From Ectothiorhodospiraceae bacterium (GTDB taxonomy: Bacteria; Pseudomonadota; Gammaproteobacteria; Thiohalomonadales; Thiohalomonadaceae), in contig SLDE01000252.1 in NCBI GenBank assembly GCA_007125455.1, positions 1 to 13,942 on the forward strand: DNA of 13,942 bases, written 5' to 3'. The notes beneath the pieces were generated by a model. The model saw nothing but the letters and a program-made list of their open reading frames with translations, did not search any database and had not been told where the DNA came from. Positions 1-6,886 of this stretch are shown piece by piece. The translations under genes were made by a program, and so were the position numbers. How positions within the stretch are numbered: the stretch's first letter is position 1; every line of letters starts with the position of its first letter.

Positions 1-9
1 AATGGACAT
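1..9 (-). CDS. start of a leftward gene leaving the window (3 codons)
   Basis: On the minus strand an ATG at 9-7 is followed by codons for Ser and Ile before the window ends. A perfect GGAGG Shine-Dalgarno (reverse complement at 15-19) lies five bases upstream, which is ideal spacing. It has the same orientation as npr, 208 bases downstream of the npr stop. In related organisms npr is often followed by ptsI or by mgtE, but three residues cannot decide this. The product is unknown. A short rightward ORF (2-112) covers the same bases but has no visible ribosome site. Confidence 0.4.
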
Positions 10-14
10 GGAGA

Positions 15-34
15 CCTCCGCGAAGAGCGAGGAG
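15..34 (-). promoter_or_regulatory. ribosome binding site inside a small hairpin
   Basis: On the minus strand CTCCTCG (34-28) can pair with CGCGGAG (22-16), with one mismatch and a five-base loop. Four of the five GGAGG bases that serve the ATG at 9-7 fall in the stem. This would partly hide the ribosome site of the gene at the left edge. A weak -10-like TAGACT (reverse complement at 42-47) lies just upstream, without a convincing -35. A regulatory role is inference from base pairing alone. Confidence 0.3.
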
Positions 35-80
35 CTACACAAGTCTAGCCCATTGTGCTGGCGGGTGCTGTATCGTTGCG

Positions 81-211
81 CAGGGTGGCAGGGTGAGCGC
101 ATACTTACATGAAGTTCCTGCTCCTCAAAAGTATGCGGACGCCCTGCGCAGGGTGGGTGGATGCTTTACACCCTGCCCTGAGAGTATGCTCCGGCCCTCG
201 GCGGGTGGATG
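81..211. repeat. cluster of direct and inverted repeats downstream of npr
   Basis: This stretch is built from a few short motifs. CAGGGTG occurs at 81-87, 89-95 and 149-155, and inverted as CACCCTG at 169-175. CCCTGCGCAGGG at 142-153 is a perfect 12-bp palindrome. GTATGC...GGGTGGATG occurs twice, at 131-163 and in a diverged form at 185-211, a period of about 50 nt. CAGGGTG..CGCATACTT (89-106) pairs with AAGTATGCG..CGCCCTG (129-146) around a 22-base loop, with only a 2x2 mismatch. GCAGGGTG (148-155) could instead pair with CACCCTGC (169-176). The pattern resembles dispersed intergenic REP-like elements. No coding sequence is supported here. Confidence 0.6.
89..121 (+). repeat. left copy of a 33-bp direct repeat
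   Basis: Bases 89-121 are identical to 13822-13854, in the same orientation. The unit runs from CAGGGTGAGCGC through ATACTTACATG to AAGTTCCTGC. Both copies are intergenic, immediately outside the last gene on each side of the window. The contexts after position 121 and after 13854 differ, so only the 33 bases are shared. This fits a dispersed intergenic repeat. Confidence 0.75.
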
Positions 212-212
212 A

Positions 213-225
213 AGGCCTCAGGCCT
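213..225. repeat. inverted repeat with the npr stop codon as its loop
   Basis: AGGCC (213-217) and GGCCT (221-225) are inverted copies separated by exactly the three bases of the npr stop codon (218-220, TGA on the minus strand). The RNA could fold into a five-pair stem with the stop codon in the loop. No T-tract follows in the direction of npr transcription, so this is not a standard intrinsic terminator. Confidence 0.45.
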
Positions 226-487
226 CTTCGCCGAACCTGTTCTGAACCAATGCCTTCAGCTCGGCCATGGCGCGCGCCTCGTCTTCCCCGCTGATCTCCA
301 CATGGATCTCGCTACCGCAGGCGGCGGCGAGCATCATCACCCCCATGATGCTCTTGCCGTTGACGTTACGGCCATTACGGCTGACGTTGATCTCGCTGTT
401 GAAGGTGGAGGCCAAGGCGACAAACTTGGCGGCGGCGCGGGCGTGCAGGCCCAGCTTGTTGGTGATGGGGATGTCCTTGCTAAGCAT
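218..487 (-). CDS. npr: HPr-family phosphocarrier protein (NPr-like)
   Basis: This is a small cytoplasmic phosphocarrier of the phosphotransferase system, which takes a phosphate from enzyme I and passes it to EIIA proteins. The 89-residue protein has the usual HPr length. The active-site motif LGLHARAA places the phosphoryl-accepting histidine at residue 15, and GKSIMGVMM places the regulatory serine at residue 46, both at canonical HPr positions. I chose the ATG at 487 over the one at 505 because it puts His15 and Ser46 exactly in register; it overlaps the upstream EIIA stop by 8 bases. Ser46 matters here because the HPr kinase that targets it is encoded three genes upstream. No ptsI (enzyme I) is visible in the window. 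HPr identity is secure; the npr versus ptsH label is a matter of context. Confidence 0.93.
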   Translation of the reverse strand: MLSKDIPITNKLGLHARAAAKFVALASTFNSEINVSRNGRNVNGKSIMGVMMLAAACGSEIHVEISGEDEARAMAELKALVQNRFGEEA

Positions 488-899
488 GTTGGCAATATTC
501 CGCATTTTTTATTGGGTCGACCATCAGCACGCCATCGTGTCCGCCGCTCACGGCCTTGTCGGTCAGTTCATCGAGTGATAGCTGGGCGTAGTTCATTACG
601 CGGATCATCATCGGCAGGTTGAGTCCGGCGACGATGCGTACTTGCTCAAGGTCCTGCAGCGCGCAGGCGATGTTGCCGGGGGTGGAGCCGTAGATGTCGG
701 TGAGCACCAGTACCCCGTCGCCCTGGTCCAGGCTGAGGGCCATATCGCGGGCGCGGCGGCGGATCAGCCCCGGCTCGGTGTCACGCACCACATCCAGCAG
801 GGCATGGGGCACGGGGATGTTGCCCAGGGTGCCACGGGTTACCTCCAGCAGGGCTTGCCCCAGGGGGGCGTGGGCGATGAGGAGTACGGCGACGCTCAT
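480..899 (-). CDS. PTS mannose/fructose-family EIIA domain protein
   Basis: This is a stand-alone EIIA protein of the mannose family, about 139 residues, which would accept phosphate from HPr. The N-terminal strand VLLIAH ends in His10, matching the phosphorylated His10 of the mannose EIIA domain. The segment LVLTDIYGSTPGNIA is typical of the family fold. No EIIB, EIIC or EIID gene is near, so sugar uptake is unlikely and a regulatory role is inferred. The ATG at 899 overlaps the rapZ stop by four bases and is preceded by GGGAG at five bases. Longer upstream extensions of the reading frame run inside rapZ and are not needed. The 3' end overlaps npr. Confidence 0.9.
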   Translation of the reverse strand: MSVAVLLIAHAPLGQALLEVTRGTLGNIPVPHALLDVVRDTEPGLIRRRARDMALSLDQGDGVLVLTDIYGSTPGNIACALQDLEQVRIVAGLNLPMMIRVMNYAQLSLDELTDKAVSGGHDGVLMVDPIKNAEYCQHA

Positions 900-1753
900 G
901 ACAGCTCCCGGTGGCGGGTTATTACCCGGTGTGGATAGTCGCGAAAATGTGCCGCCAGCCGTTCGATAAAGTAGACCGAACGGTGCTGGCCGCCGGTGCA
1001 GCCTACGGCGATGGTCAGATAGCTGCGCTTGTCGGCGGCGAATTGCGGCAACCACGAGTCGAACAGGCTGCGGATCTCGTTGAACATGCGGTTAACCTCA
1101 AAGTGGTTCTCGAGAAAGTGCGCCACCTCGGGATCTTTGCCGGTCTTGCTGCGCAGGTGGGGTTCCCAGTGTGGATTCGGCAGACAGCGCACATCGAACA
1201 CGAAATCCGCCTCAATGGGTAGACCGTGCTTGAAGCCGAAAGATTCAAACAAGACCGTCATGGCGTTGCCCTGGCGTTGGCCGATCTGCTGCTGCACCAG
1301 ATCACGCAACTGGTGCACATTGGTGCGACTGGTATCGAACTGGATGTCGGCCTTGCTGATGATCGGTTGCAGCATCAGGCGTTCCTGCAGGATCGCCTCC
1401 TCCAGGGGGGTATCGCCGCTGCCGAGCGGGTGGGGCCGACGGGTCTCACTAAAGCGCTTGATCAAGGTCTCATCGTTGGCATCGATGAATACCACCTCGC
1501 AGTGCAAGCCGTCGCGCTGCATCTGGGTGAGCAATTCCGGAAAGGCGGCAAAGTCGTTGTTGAGGTTGCGCGCATCGATACCGGCGGCGATGGTTTCGTA
1601 TTCTTGCCGACCGGTGTGGGCCATCTCGGCTGCAAAGGAGGGAAGCAGTGCCATCGGCAGGTTGTCGATGCAATAGCAGCCGATATCCTCCAGTGCATGG
1701 AGGACCACGCTTTTGCCGGCCCCGGAGGTGCCACTGACGATAAGTAGTCTCAT
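896..1753 (-). CDS. rapZ: RapZ (YvcJ-type) nucleotide-binding RNase adapter
   Basis: This is a P-loop protein of 285 residues, the family's usual length. In enteric bacteria RapZ binds the small RNA GlmZ and recruits RNase E, tuning glucosamine-6-phosphate synthesis; whether that holds here is unknown. Walker A GTSGAGKS sits at residues 8-15, followed by the characteristic DIGCYCIDNLP segment. The C-terminal domain carries GCTGGQHRSV (from about residue 251) and ends in RHREL, both family hallmarks. The ATG overlaps the hprK TGA as ATGA, so the two are probably translationally coupled, although the Shine-Dalgarno is weak. Its place between hprk and the EIIA/HPr genes matches its usual neighbourhood with PTS-Ntr genes. 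Confidence 0.95.
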   Translation of the reverse strand: MRLLIVSGTSGAGKSVVLHALEDIGCYCIDNLPMALLPSFAAEMAHTGRQEYETIAAGIDARNLNNDFAAFPELLTQMQRDGLHCEVVFIDANDETLIKRFSETRRPHPLGSGDTPLEEAILQERLMLQPIISKADIQFDTSRTNVHQLRDLVQQQIGQRQGNAMTVLFESFGFKHGLPIEADFVFDVRCLPNPHWEPHLRSKTGKDPEVAHFLENHFEVNRMFNEIRSLFDSWLPQFAADKRSYLTIAVGCTGGQHRSVYFIERLAAHFRDYPHRVITRHRELS

Positions 1754-2715
1754 GGTGTGTTGCGTTGGATCCCTTGTTGCTGACGCCGGATAAACTCTTC
1801 TACGGGATTATCCCCGTTAGTGTACAGGATATGGGCGCGCACTGCCGCCTCGATCAGGATCGCCAGATTGCGCCCTGGGGCCACCGGCAGGGTCACCGCG
1901 CTCACTGTTACGCCCAACATCTGCCGTTGCTGGCGGCTGCCGTGCAGGCGGTCAAGCTGCCCCGGGGCTTCGTCCTTGTGACAACTGCTCAGGTGGACGA
2001 TCAGCGCCAGTGGCAAGTCCCGTTTTACCGCGCTGTCACCGAACATGGCGCGAATGTTCAGTAGCCCCAAGCCGCGTACCTCCAGGTAGTCCTGCAACAG
2101 CGGGGGGCAATGGCCGGTGAGGGTGTCGGGATCGATACGCCGGAAGATGGGGGCGTCATCGGCCACCAGGCGTTGTCCACGGTTGATCAGCTCCAGTGCC
2201 AGCTCACTCTTGCCGATCCCACTGTCGCCGGTGAGCAGCACCCCGATCCCCATCACCTCCATAAAGACGCCATGAAAGACCTCGCTTTCGGCCAGCTCCA
2301 CCCCCAGGTAGTGGCCCAGCTCGGCGACCAGCCGCTCGCTCCCCAGTGGTGAACCGAGCAGGGCAACGCCGCCCAGGGCGCATTGCTGTTGCAGGGCCTT
2401 GGGTGCCTCTAGCCCTGCGGCGATGATGATCATTGAGGTGGGGGGGGCGCAGAGCTGTTCCAGCGCATCGTGGAGGGAGTTTTTCTTTAGCTTGCCCAGA
2501 TAGTTCAAGGCGGCCTGATCGAGGATCTGTACTGGACGGCTGTGGATGGGGTTGTATTGGTTGACCAGGCTGTAGCCTGACTGCCAGGCTTGCTGGGCGG
2601 GGATCTTGCGGCTTGCGGTGTGTGCAGAACCCAGCCAGCGCAACTGCAAACGCCGCTGGCAGGCGGCGAGCAGTTGGGCCGGTGAGAGCTCCCGAACTAA
2701 TGTTGTTGTTGCCAT
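1750..2715 (-). CDS. hprK: HPr kinase/phosphorylase
   Basis: This is a bifunctional cytoplasmic enzyme that phosphorylates and dephosphorylates Ser46 of HPr. It has 321 residues. The N-terminal domain (about 1-130) is the variable regulatory half. The catalytic half shows HGVFMEVMGIGV with His148, then Walker A GDSGIGKS at 163-170, VADDA with Asp186-Asp187, and the family signature LEVRGLGLLNIRAMFG at about 211-226. All key residues are present, so both activities are plausible. The start at 2715 lies inside the end of ptsN, giving a 19-base overlap. The partner HPr in this cluster keeps the target serine. E. coli lacks this gene, whereas many beta- and non-enteric gammaproteobacteria carry it in the rpoN cluster. 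Confidence 0.96.
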   Translation of the reverse strand: MATTTLVRELSPAQLLAACQRRLQLRWLGSAHTASRKIPAQQAWQSGYSLVNQYNPIHSRPVQILDQAALNYLGKLKKNSLHDALEQLCAPPTSMIIIAAGLEAPKALQQQCALGGVALLGSPLGSERLVAELGHYLGVELAESEVFHGVFMEVMGIGVLLTGDSGIGKSELALELINRGQRLVADDAPIFRRIDPDTLTGHCPPLLQDYLEVRGLGLLNIRAMFGDSAVKRDLPLALIVHLSSCHKDEAPGQLDRLHGSRQQRQMLGVTVSAVTLPVAPGRNLAILIEAAVRAHILYTNGDNPVEEFIRRQQQGIQRNTP

Positions 2716-3158
2716 TCTCGCAGGGTGTTTAGCAGATGCTGCGAGTCACTGGAGTCGCGCAGGTGCTCCACCAGTTCCTTGTCGCTGAACATCTCTGCCA
2801 GCTGCGCGAGCAACTGCAGGTGTTCCTCGGTGGCCTGTTCGGGTACCAGCAGGGCAAACACCAAATCCACCGGCTGCCCGTCGATGGCGTCGAAGTCGAC
2901 GCCATGCTCCAGTCGGAGCAGGGCAGCGATGGTGCGATCGTTATCTTTCATGCGAGCATGGGGGATCGCCACGCCACGCCCCAGACCAGTGCTGCCCAGA
3001 CGCTCGCGCGAGAGCAGACTGTCGAAGATCTGGTTCTGGTTGAGCGCGTTCTCTCCCTGTGAGATCAGCTCGCTCAATTGTTCCAGTACCCGCTTCTTGC
3101 TGGCAGCGGGGTTGTCGCAGCTAATGCGATCCAGTTCGAGTAGTTGAGATACCTGCAT
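2697..3158 (-). CDS. ptsN: EIIA-Ntr, nitrogen regulatory PTS protein PtsN
   Basis: This is a regulatory EIIA of the fructose/mannitol fold, 153 residues, with no transport partner. In other proteobacteria its phosphorylation state influences potassium transport, nitrogen and envelope-stress responses by protein-protein contacts. The active-site segment RGVAIPHAR places the phosphorylated histidine at residue 67, and ALLVPEQATEEHLQLLAQLAEMF is typical of the C-terminal half. The ATG at 3158 is preceded only by a weak AGGCAGG. It follows hpf by 27 bases and overlaps hprK. Together with the mannose-type EIIA downstream, this cluster supplies two different EIIA targets for one HPr. Confidence 0.95.
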   Translation of the reverse strand: MQVSQLLELDRISCDNPAASKKRVLEQLSELISQGENALNQNQIFDSLLSRERLGSTGLGRGVAIPHARMKDNDRTIAALLRLEHGVDFDAIDGQPVDLVFALLVPEQATEEHLQLLAQLAEMFSDKELVEHLRDSSDSQHLLNTLREWQQQH

Positions 3159-3185
3159 GATGATCAGTGCCTGCCTTACTGCTGT

Positions 3186-3512
3186 TTAATCGATGGGTTG
3201 ATCCTTGAGACCACCCTGATTGCGGCGATGGTCGGTAACCTTTTCCTTGTGTTTGCGCACCTGGCTGTCGAGCTTGTCGATCAGCTTGTCGATGGCGGCG
3301 TACATGTCATGCTCCTCGGCCTCGGCAAAGATGTTGTTGCCGGTGACGTGGATGGTCGCCTCTGCCTTCTGGCGCAGCTTTTCCACGCTCAGGATCACAT
3401 GCACGTTGGTGACGTGGTCGAAGTGGCGCTCCAGGCGCTCCAGCTTGGTGTTGACATAGTCGCGCAGGGCGGGAGTGATGTCCACATGGTGGCCGGTCAG
3501 GTTTAGTTGCAT
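3186..3512 (-). CDS. hpf: ribosome hibernation promoting factor, short form
   Basis: This is a short HPF/YhbH protein of 108 residues, which binds the 30S decoding centre in stationary phase and promotes 100S dimers. The start MQLNLTGHHVDITPALRDYV and the later segment EATIHVTGNNIFAEAEEHDMYAAIDKLIDKL (here abbreviated to its ends EATIHV and IDKLIDKL) are typical of the family. The long C-terminal dimerisation domain of long HPF is absent. A good AAGGAG lies upstream of the ATG at 3512. It sits 32 bases after rpoN, which explains the older name of sigma-54 modulation protein. Confidence 0.94.
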   Translation of the reverse strand: MQLNLTGHHVDITPALRDYVNTKLERLERHFDHVTNVHVILSVEKLRQKAEATIHVTGNNIFAEAEEHDMYAAIDKLIDKLDSQVRKHKEKVTDHRRNQGGLKDQPID

Positions 3513-3544
3513 GGTTGGCTCCTTAGATTGAATTTGGCTGGCGT

Positions 3545-5035
3545 TCAGGCCAGACGTTTGCGTTCACTGGATGGTGCGATGCCCATGGCCTCGCGGTATT
3601 TCGCCACGGTACGCCGGGCGATGTTTATCCCTTGCTCGGATAGCTGTTGGGCGATCTTGTTGTCGCTCAGGGGCTTGTTGGGGGCCTCGTCGGCGATCAG
3701 CTGCTTGATCATCGCACGGATCGCCGTGGAGGAGGCCTCTCCCCCGCTGCTGGTACCGACATGGCTGGAGAAAAAGTATTTCAGCTCGAAAATGCCGCGC
3801 GGGGTGTGCATATACTTGCGGGTGGTGGTGCGCGAGATGGTCGACTCGTGCATGCCCAGCTCTTCGGCGATATCGTGCAGGATCATTGGTTTCATCCCCA
3901 CTTCGCCCAGTTCGAGAAAGTCGCGCTGGTGTTCGACGATGCTGGTGGCGACGCGCAACAGGGTATCGTTGCGGCTTTGCAGGCTCTTGAGGAACCAGCG
4001 CGCCTCCTGCAGGTGGTTTTTTAGGGTGGTGGACTCATCACTGTTCATCTGCCGGATCAGGCCAGCATAGTGATGGTTGATGCGCAGTTTGGGTGAGGCT
4101 TCGGGATTGAGTTCCACGCGCCAACTCCCCTTGTGGCGGCGCACGAACACATCCGGCACGATGTATTCGGTGCGACTGTTGCTGACGCGGCTGCCAGGAC
4201 GGGGATCGAGGCCTTGTATGAGGCGCGTCGCCTGGGACAGGCCTTCATCGTCCAGCTTCATTTGCCGTTTGATCTGATTGTAGTCACGGTTGGCAAGCAG
4301 GTCAAAGTGGCGTTCCAACAGCTGCAAGGCCTCGCTGCGAAAGGGGATCGTTTCCGGCAGGGCGCGGCACTGCAGCAGCAGGCACTCGCGCAGGTCGCGC
4401 GCGGCGATCCCGGTGGGATCGAAGTGCTGGACGGTGTGCAGCACCGCGACCACTTCGTCCAGCTCGATCTCGGGATCTTCCTGTTGCAGCCCCTCCAGCA
4501 GGTCTTCCAGGGTGGTGGCGAGCATGCCGTTGTCCCCCACCGCGTCGATAATCGACTCGGCGATCAGTCGATCGGTGGGGGAGAGCTGGGCCATCTGCAT
4601 TTGCCAGAGCAGGTGCTCGCGCAGGCTTTCGCTGCTGGTATCGCCCTGCTCGAAATGGTATTCCTCATCACTACCGCTGCCGCTGCTGGCCGGGAGGGGG
4701 GAGTCGTAGATGTCGTCCCAGACGCTGTCCACCGGCAACTCGTCGGGGATGGTCTCGCTCTCCAGCGGGCGTTCGTCGGGCACCTCGTCCAGCCCACCCT
4801 CGGCGGCATCATCGCTGCCGCCCTCGGGCTCGGCGTCGGAGGACTGTTCCTGTTGGCCGTCGTCCCAGTCAGACTCATCCTCGTCGCCTTCCTCCAGCAT
4901 CAGGTTGCTGTCCAGCGCCTGCTGGACCTCCATCTGCAGCTCGAGCGTCGACAATTGCAGCATGCGAATGGCCTGCTGCAATTGCGGCGTCATGGTGAGC
5001 TGTTGGCCCAGACGAAGTTGTAGCGACTGCTTCAT
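3545..5035 (-). CDS. rpoN: RNA polymerase sigma-54 factor
   Basis: This is the alternative sigma factor for -24/-12 promoters, which needs an activating ATPase to open DNA. It has 496 residues, slightly longer than the 477 of E. coli. Region I (about 1-50) is glutamine-rich, with QLTMTPQLQQAIRMLQLS. Region II (about 51-125) is strongly acidic. The core-binding domain follows. A helix-turn-helix lies near 385-412 (ELGMHESTISRTT) and the RpoN box ARRTVAKYRE is at 473-482. All parts are intact. The ATG at 5035 matches the conserved MKQSLQLRLGQQL start, although no strong Shine-Dalgarno is visible. A 90-base gap to lptB upstream may hold its own promoter. Confidence 0.97.
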   Translation of the reverse strand: MKQSLQLRLGQQLTMTPQLQQAIRMLQLSTLELQMEVQQALDSNLMLEEGDEDESDWDDGQQEQSSDAEPEGGSDDAAEGGLDEVPDERPLESETIPDELPVDSVWDDIYDSPLPASSGSGSDEEYHFEQGDTSSESLREHLLWQMQMAQLSPTDRLIAESIIDAVGDNGMLATTLEDLLEGLQQEDPEIELDEVVAVLHTVQHFDPTGIAARDLRECLLLQCRALPETIPFRSEALQLLERHFDLLANRDYNQIKRQMKLDDEGLSQATRLIQGLDPRPGSRVSNSRTEYIVPDVFVRRHKGSWRVELNPEASPKLRINHHYAGLIRQMNSDESTTLKNHLQEARWFLKSLQSRNDTLLRVATSIVEHQRDFLELGEVGMKPMILHDIAEELGMHESTISRTTTRKYMHTPRGIFELKYFFSSHVGTSSGGEASSTAIRAMIKQLIADEAPNKPLSDNKIAQQLSEQGINIARRTVAKYREAMGIAPSSERKRLA

Positions 5036-5074
5036 GGTGTGCTTGGTAGATCCGGGGTCGATGGATTGATGGCC

Positions 5075-5104
5075 ATTCTATCTTAAATGGCGCGCTATTG
5101 GCAT
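5075..5104 (-). promoter_or_regulatory. candidate sigma-70 promoter for rpoN
   Basis: In the lptB-rpoN gap the minus strand reads ATGCCA (5104-5099), an 18-base spacer, then TAGAAT (5080-5075). These match the -35 and -10 consensus at four and five of six positions. Transcription would begin near 5068, about 33 bases before the rpoN ATG. It would let rpoN, hpf and the PTS genes be expressed apart from the lpt genes. This rests on motif resemblance only. Confidence 0.35.
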
Positions 5105-5125
5105 GGATCTTGATTTTTGTTTGGG

Positions 5126-5854
5126 CTAGAGGCGGAAGTGGTGGCCCAGATAGACATCACGCACCTGTTGGTTGCTGAGCAGCTGTTCCGGTTCGCCTTC
5201 GGCGATGACCTTGCCTTCGCCGATGATGTAGCCGCGATCACAGATCCCCAGGGTCTCGCGCACGTTGTGGTCGGTGATAAGCACGCCGATCCCGCGCCCC
5301 TTGAGGTGCTGGATGATCCCCTGAATATCCACCACCGAGATGGGGTCGACCCCGGCGAAGGGTTCGTCGAGCAGGATGAAGCGAGGATCGGTGGCCAGGG
5401 CGCGGGCGATCTCCACGCGGCGCCGCTCACCACCGGAGAGGCTCATGCCCAGGCTGTCGCGGATGTGGGTGATGTGAAACTCTTCCAGCAGTGACTCGAG
5501 GATCTCATGGCGTAGCGCCTGACTGAGCTGTTCGCGCAGTTCGAGGATCGCCATGATGTTTTGGCTCACCGTCAGCTTGCGAAACACCGAGGCCTCCTGG
5601 GGCAGGTAGCCGATCCCGCGCTTGGCACGCTGGTGCATGGGCATGCGGGTGAGATCCTGTTCGTCGAGCAGGATCTGGCCGCTATCACAGGGGATCAGGC
5701 CGACGATCATGTAAAAGCAGGTGGTCTTGCCCGCGCCGTTGGGGCCGAGCAGGCCGACGATCTCACCGCTGGTCACTGTCATGGAGACGTCGCGTACCAC
5801 GCTACGGCCCTTATAGCCCTTGGCCAGGTGTCTGGCGGTCAGCTGCATGCTCAT
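5126..5854 (-). CDS. lptB: LPS export ABC transporter ATPase LptB
   Basis: This is the cytoplasmic ATPase that powers extraction of LPS from the inner membrane with LptF, LptG and LptC. It has 242 residues, compared with 241 in E. coli. Walker A GPNGAGKT is at 37-44, the Q-loop glutamine at 86, the signature LSGGE at 139-143, Walker B ILLDEP at 160-165 with catalytic Glu164, and the H-loop His at 196. The start at 5854 gives an ATGA overlap with the lptA stop; a longer frame reaching 5992 lies inside lptA and is rejected. A second in-frame ATG two codons in (5848) is possible. lptF and lptG are not in the window; in many bacteria they lie elsewhere. Confidence 0.96.
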   Translation of the reverse strand: MSMQLTARHLAKGYKGRSVVRDVSMTVTSGEIVGLLGPNGAGKTTCFYMIVGLIPCDSGQILLDEQDLTRMPMHQRAKRGIGYLPQEASVFRKLTVSQNIMAILELREQLSQALRHEILESLLEEFHITHIRDSLGMSLSGGERRRVEIARALATDPRFILLDEPFAGVDPISVVDIQGIIQHLKGRGIGVLITDHNVRETLGICDRGYIIGEGKVIAEGEPEQLLSNQQVRDVYLGHHFRL

Positions 5855-6348
5855 GGTTCGCCGTCCTGTTGCAGGATGATGCGCACCCGTCCATTGCTGC
5901 CGTCCTCGCTGCGCGTGCCCGAGGCCTCTACACGGCGCTCTTCGATGTAGTAGACCAGGTGTTCGCCGCGAAACTCGTCCTTGCCACGCCACAGTACCGC
6001 CTCGCCATGCAGTTCGATACGGTCCTGGTCGAGCTGGTAGTCCATCTGGCGGGCCTCGGCACGGATCAACTGGCCGGTCTCTTCATCGGGGAGGCGCAGC
6101 CGTGCCGGGGCACCATCGGCGATGGCGCGGCGCAGTTGACCGTCGCGCTGGCGGATCTCCAGGGTATCGGCATGGAGGGTCATCTCCCCCTGCTGCAATT
6201 CCACGTTGCCCTGGTAACGGCTCTGGCCATCCTGATGGCGCATCTCCAGCCGATCGGCCTCGATGGTGATCGGGGGCTTGGATGGTTCGGCGGCCAGTGA
6301 TGTGGCGGCCAGTGTCAGCAGTAGCAGGCTAAGGGGTAGGGCTTTCAT
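5851..6348 (-). CDS. lptA: LPS transport periplasmic protein LptA
   Basis: LptA forms the periplasmic bridge that carries LPS from LptC to LptD in the outer membrane. From the ATG at 6348 the product has 165 residues. A Sec signal peptide, MKALPLSLLLLTLAATSLA, ends with likely cleavage after an Ala-Ala just before EPSKPP. The mature part has the repetitive beta-strand pattern of the OstA-like domain, for example ITIEADRLEMRHQDG and YQGNVELQQGEMTLHAD. I prefer 6348 to the ATG at 6363 because GAGG lies five bases upstream and because it starts a clean signal peptide. The start overlaps the end of lptC by 20 bases. Confidence 0.93.
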   Translation of the reverse strand: MKALPLSLLLLTLAATSLAAEPSKPPITIEADRLEMRHQDGQSRYQGNVELQQGEMTLHADTLEIRQRDGQLRRAIADGAPARLRLPDEETGQLIRAEARQMDYQLDQDRIELHGEAVLWRGKDEFRGEHLVYYIEERRVEASGTRSEDGSNGRVRIILQQDGEP

Positions 6349-6886
6349 AGACACCTCGTACATTTGAAAGCAGGATCAGGCGCTGCTGATCGCCGTAGAG
6401 TTGCATGCCGGTGCCCTGTAGTCGACCCGCCGTGCTATGCAGGGAGACCGGATCGGCGGTTTCGGCGTATTCGCGTTCTGGCCACAGCCATAGTGACTCG
6501 GTCTCCAGGCGCATCGGCTGCGGGCCATCGAGCTGTTCGATCAGGACCTCCCCGCTGAGCTGGAGTTGTTGCTGGTTGTCGCTCAATAGCCCGTGGGCGG
6601 CACGGACCTCCCAGCGGCTGCCATCCAGTTGAAATAATGAGATGTGTGGACGCTCCAGTGTGATCTCGTCCCGGTGGGGGTAGTGGCTCAGGCTGACGGC
6701 GGTCAGTTGGTGTTGCAGCCGCCCGCTGGGGTCGGTGTGCTGGCTGTGGATGCCGCGTAGATAGTAGTCGGGCTGTTCACTGGGCGCACCGGGCGGCGCT
6801 AGCGGCCCGGATCGCTCGCGCAGCAGCCAGGTGCTCAGTGCCACCGGCAGCAACAGGAGTAACAGGATGAGGGTGCGCCGGTTCAT
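6329..6886 (-). CDS. lptC: LPS export inner-membrane anchor protein LptC
   Basis: LptC is a bitopic inner-membrane protein that receives LPS from LptBFG and passes it to LptA. The 185-residue product starts with MNRR and a single membrane helix (about 5-21, LILLLLLLPVALSTWLL). A periplasmic beta-jellyroll follows, with typical segments such as DYYLRGIHSQHTDPSGRLQH and HYPHRDEITLERPHISLF. The length is close to E. coli LptC (191). The ATG overlaps the kdsC stop as ATGA. The family diverges quickly in sequence, so the call rests on topology, pattern and the conserved kdsC-lptC-lptA order. Confidence 0.92.
   Translation of the reverse strand: MNRRTLILLLLLLPVALSTWLLRERSGPLAPPGAPSEQPDYYLRGIHSQHTDPSGRLQHQLTAVSLSHYPHRDEITLERPHISLFQLDGSRWEVRAAHGLLSDNQQQLQLSGEVLIEQLDGPQPMRLETESLWLWPEREYAETADPVSLHSTAGRLQGTGMQLYGDQQRLILLSNVRGVYESPTP

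Noticed and set aside
2..112. Rightward 36-codon frame at the left edge.
   Set aside because: No ribosome site is visible, it runs into the repeat cluster, and the opposite strand carries a much better start signal.
4133..5023. 296-residue rightward frame opposite rpoN.
   Set aside because: It lies wholly antisense to a confident rpoN gene and is the usual long shadow frame of GC-rich DNA. Other long antisense frames, for example 7541-8749 and 8822-9676, are rejected likewise.
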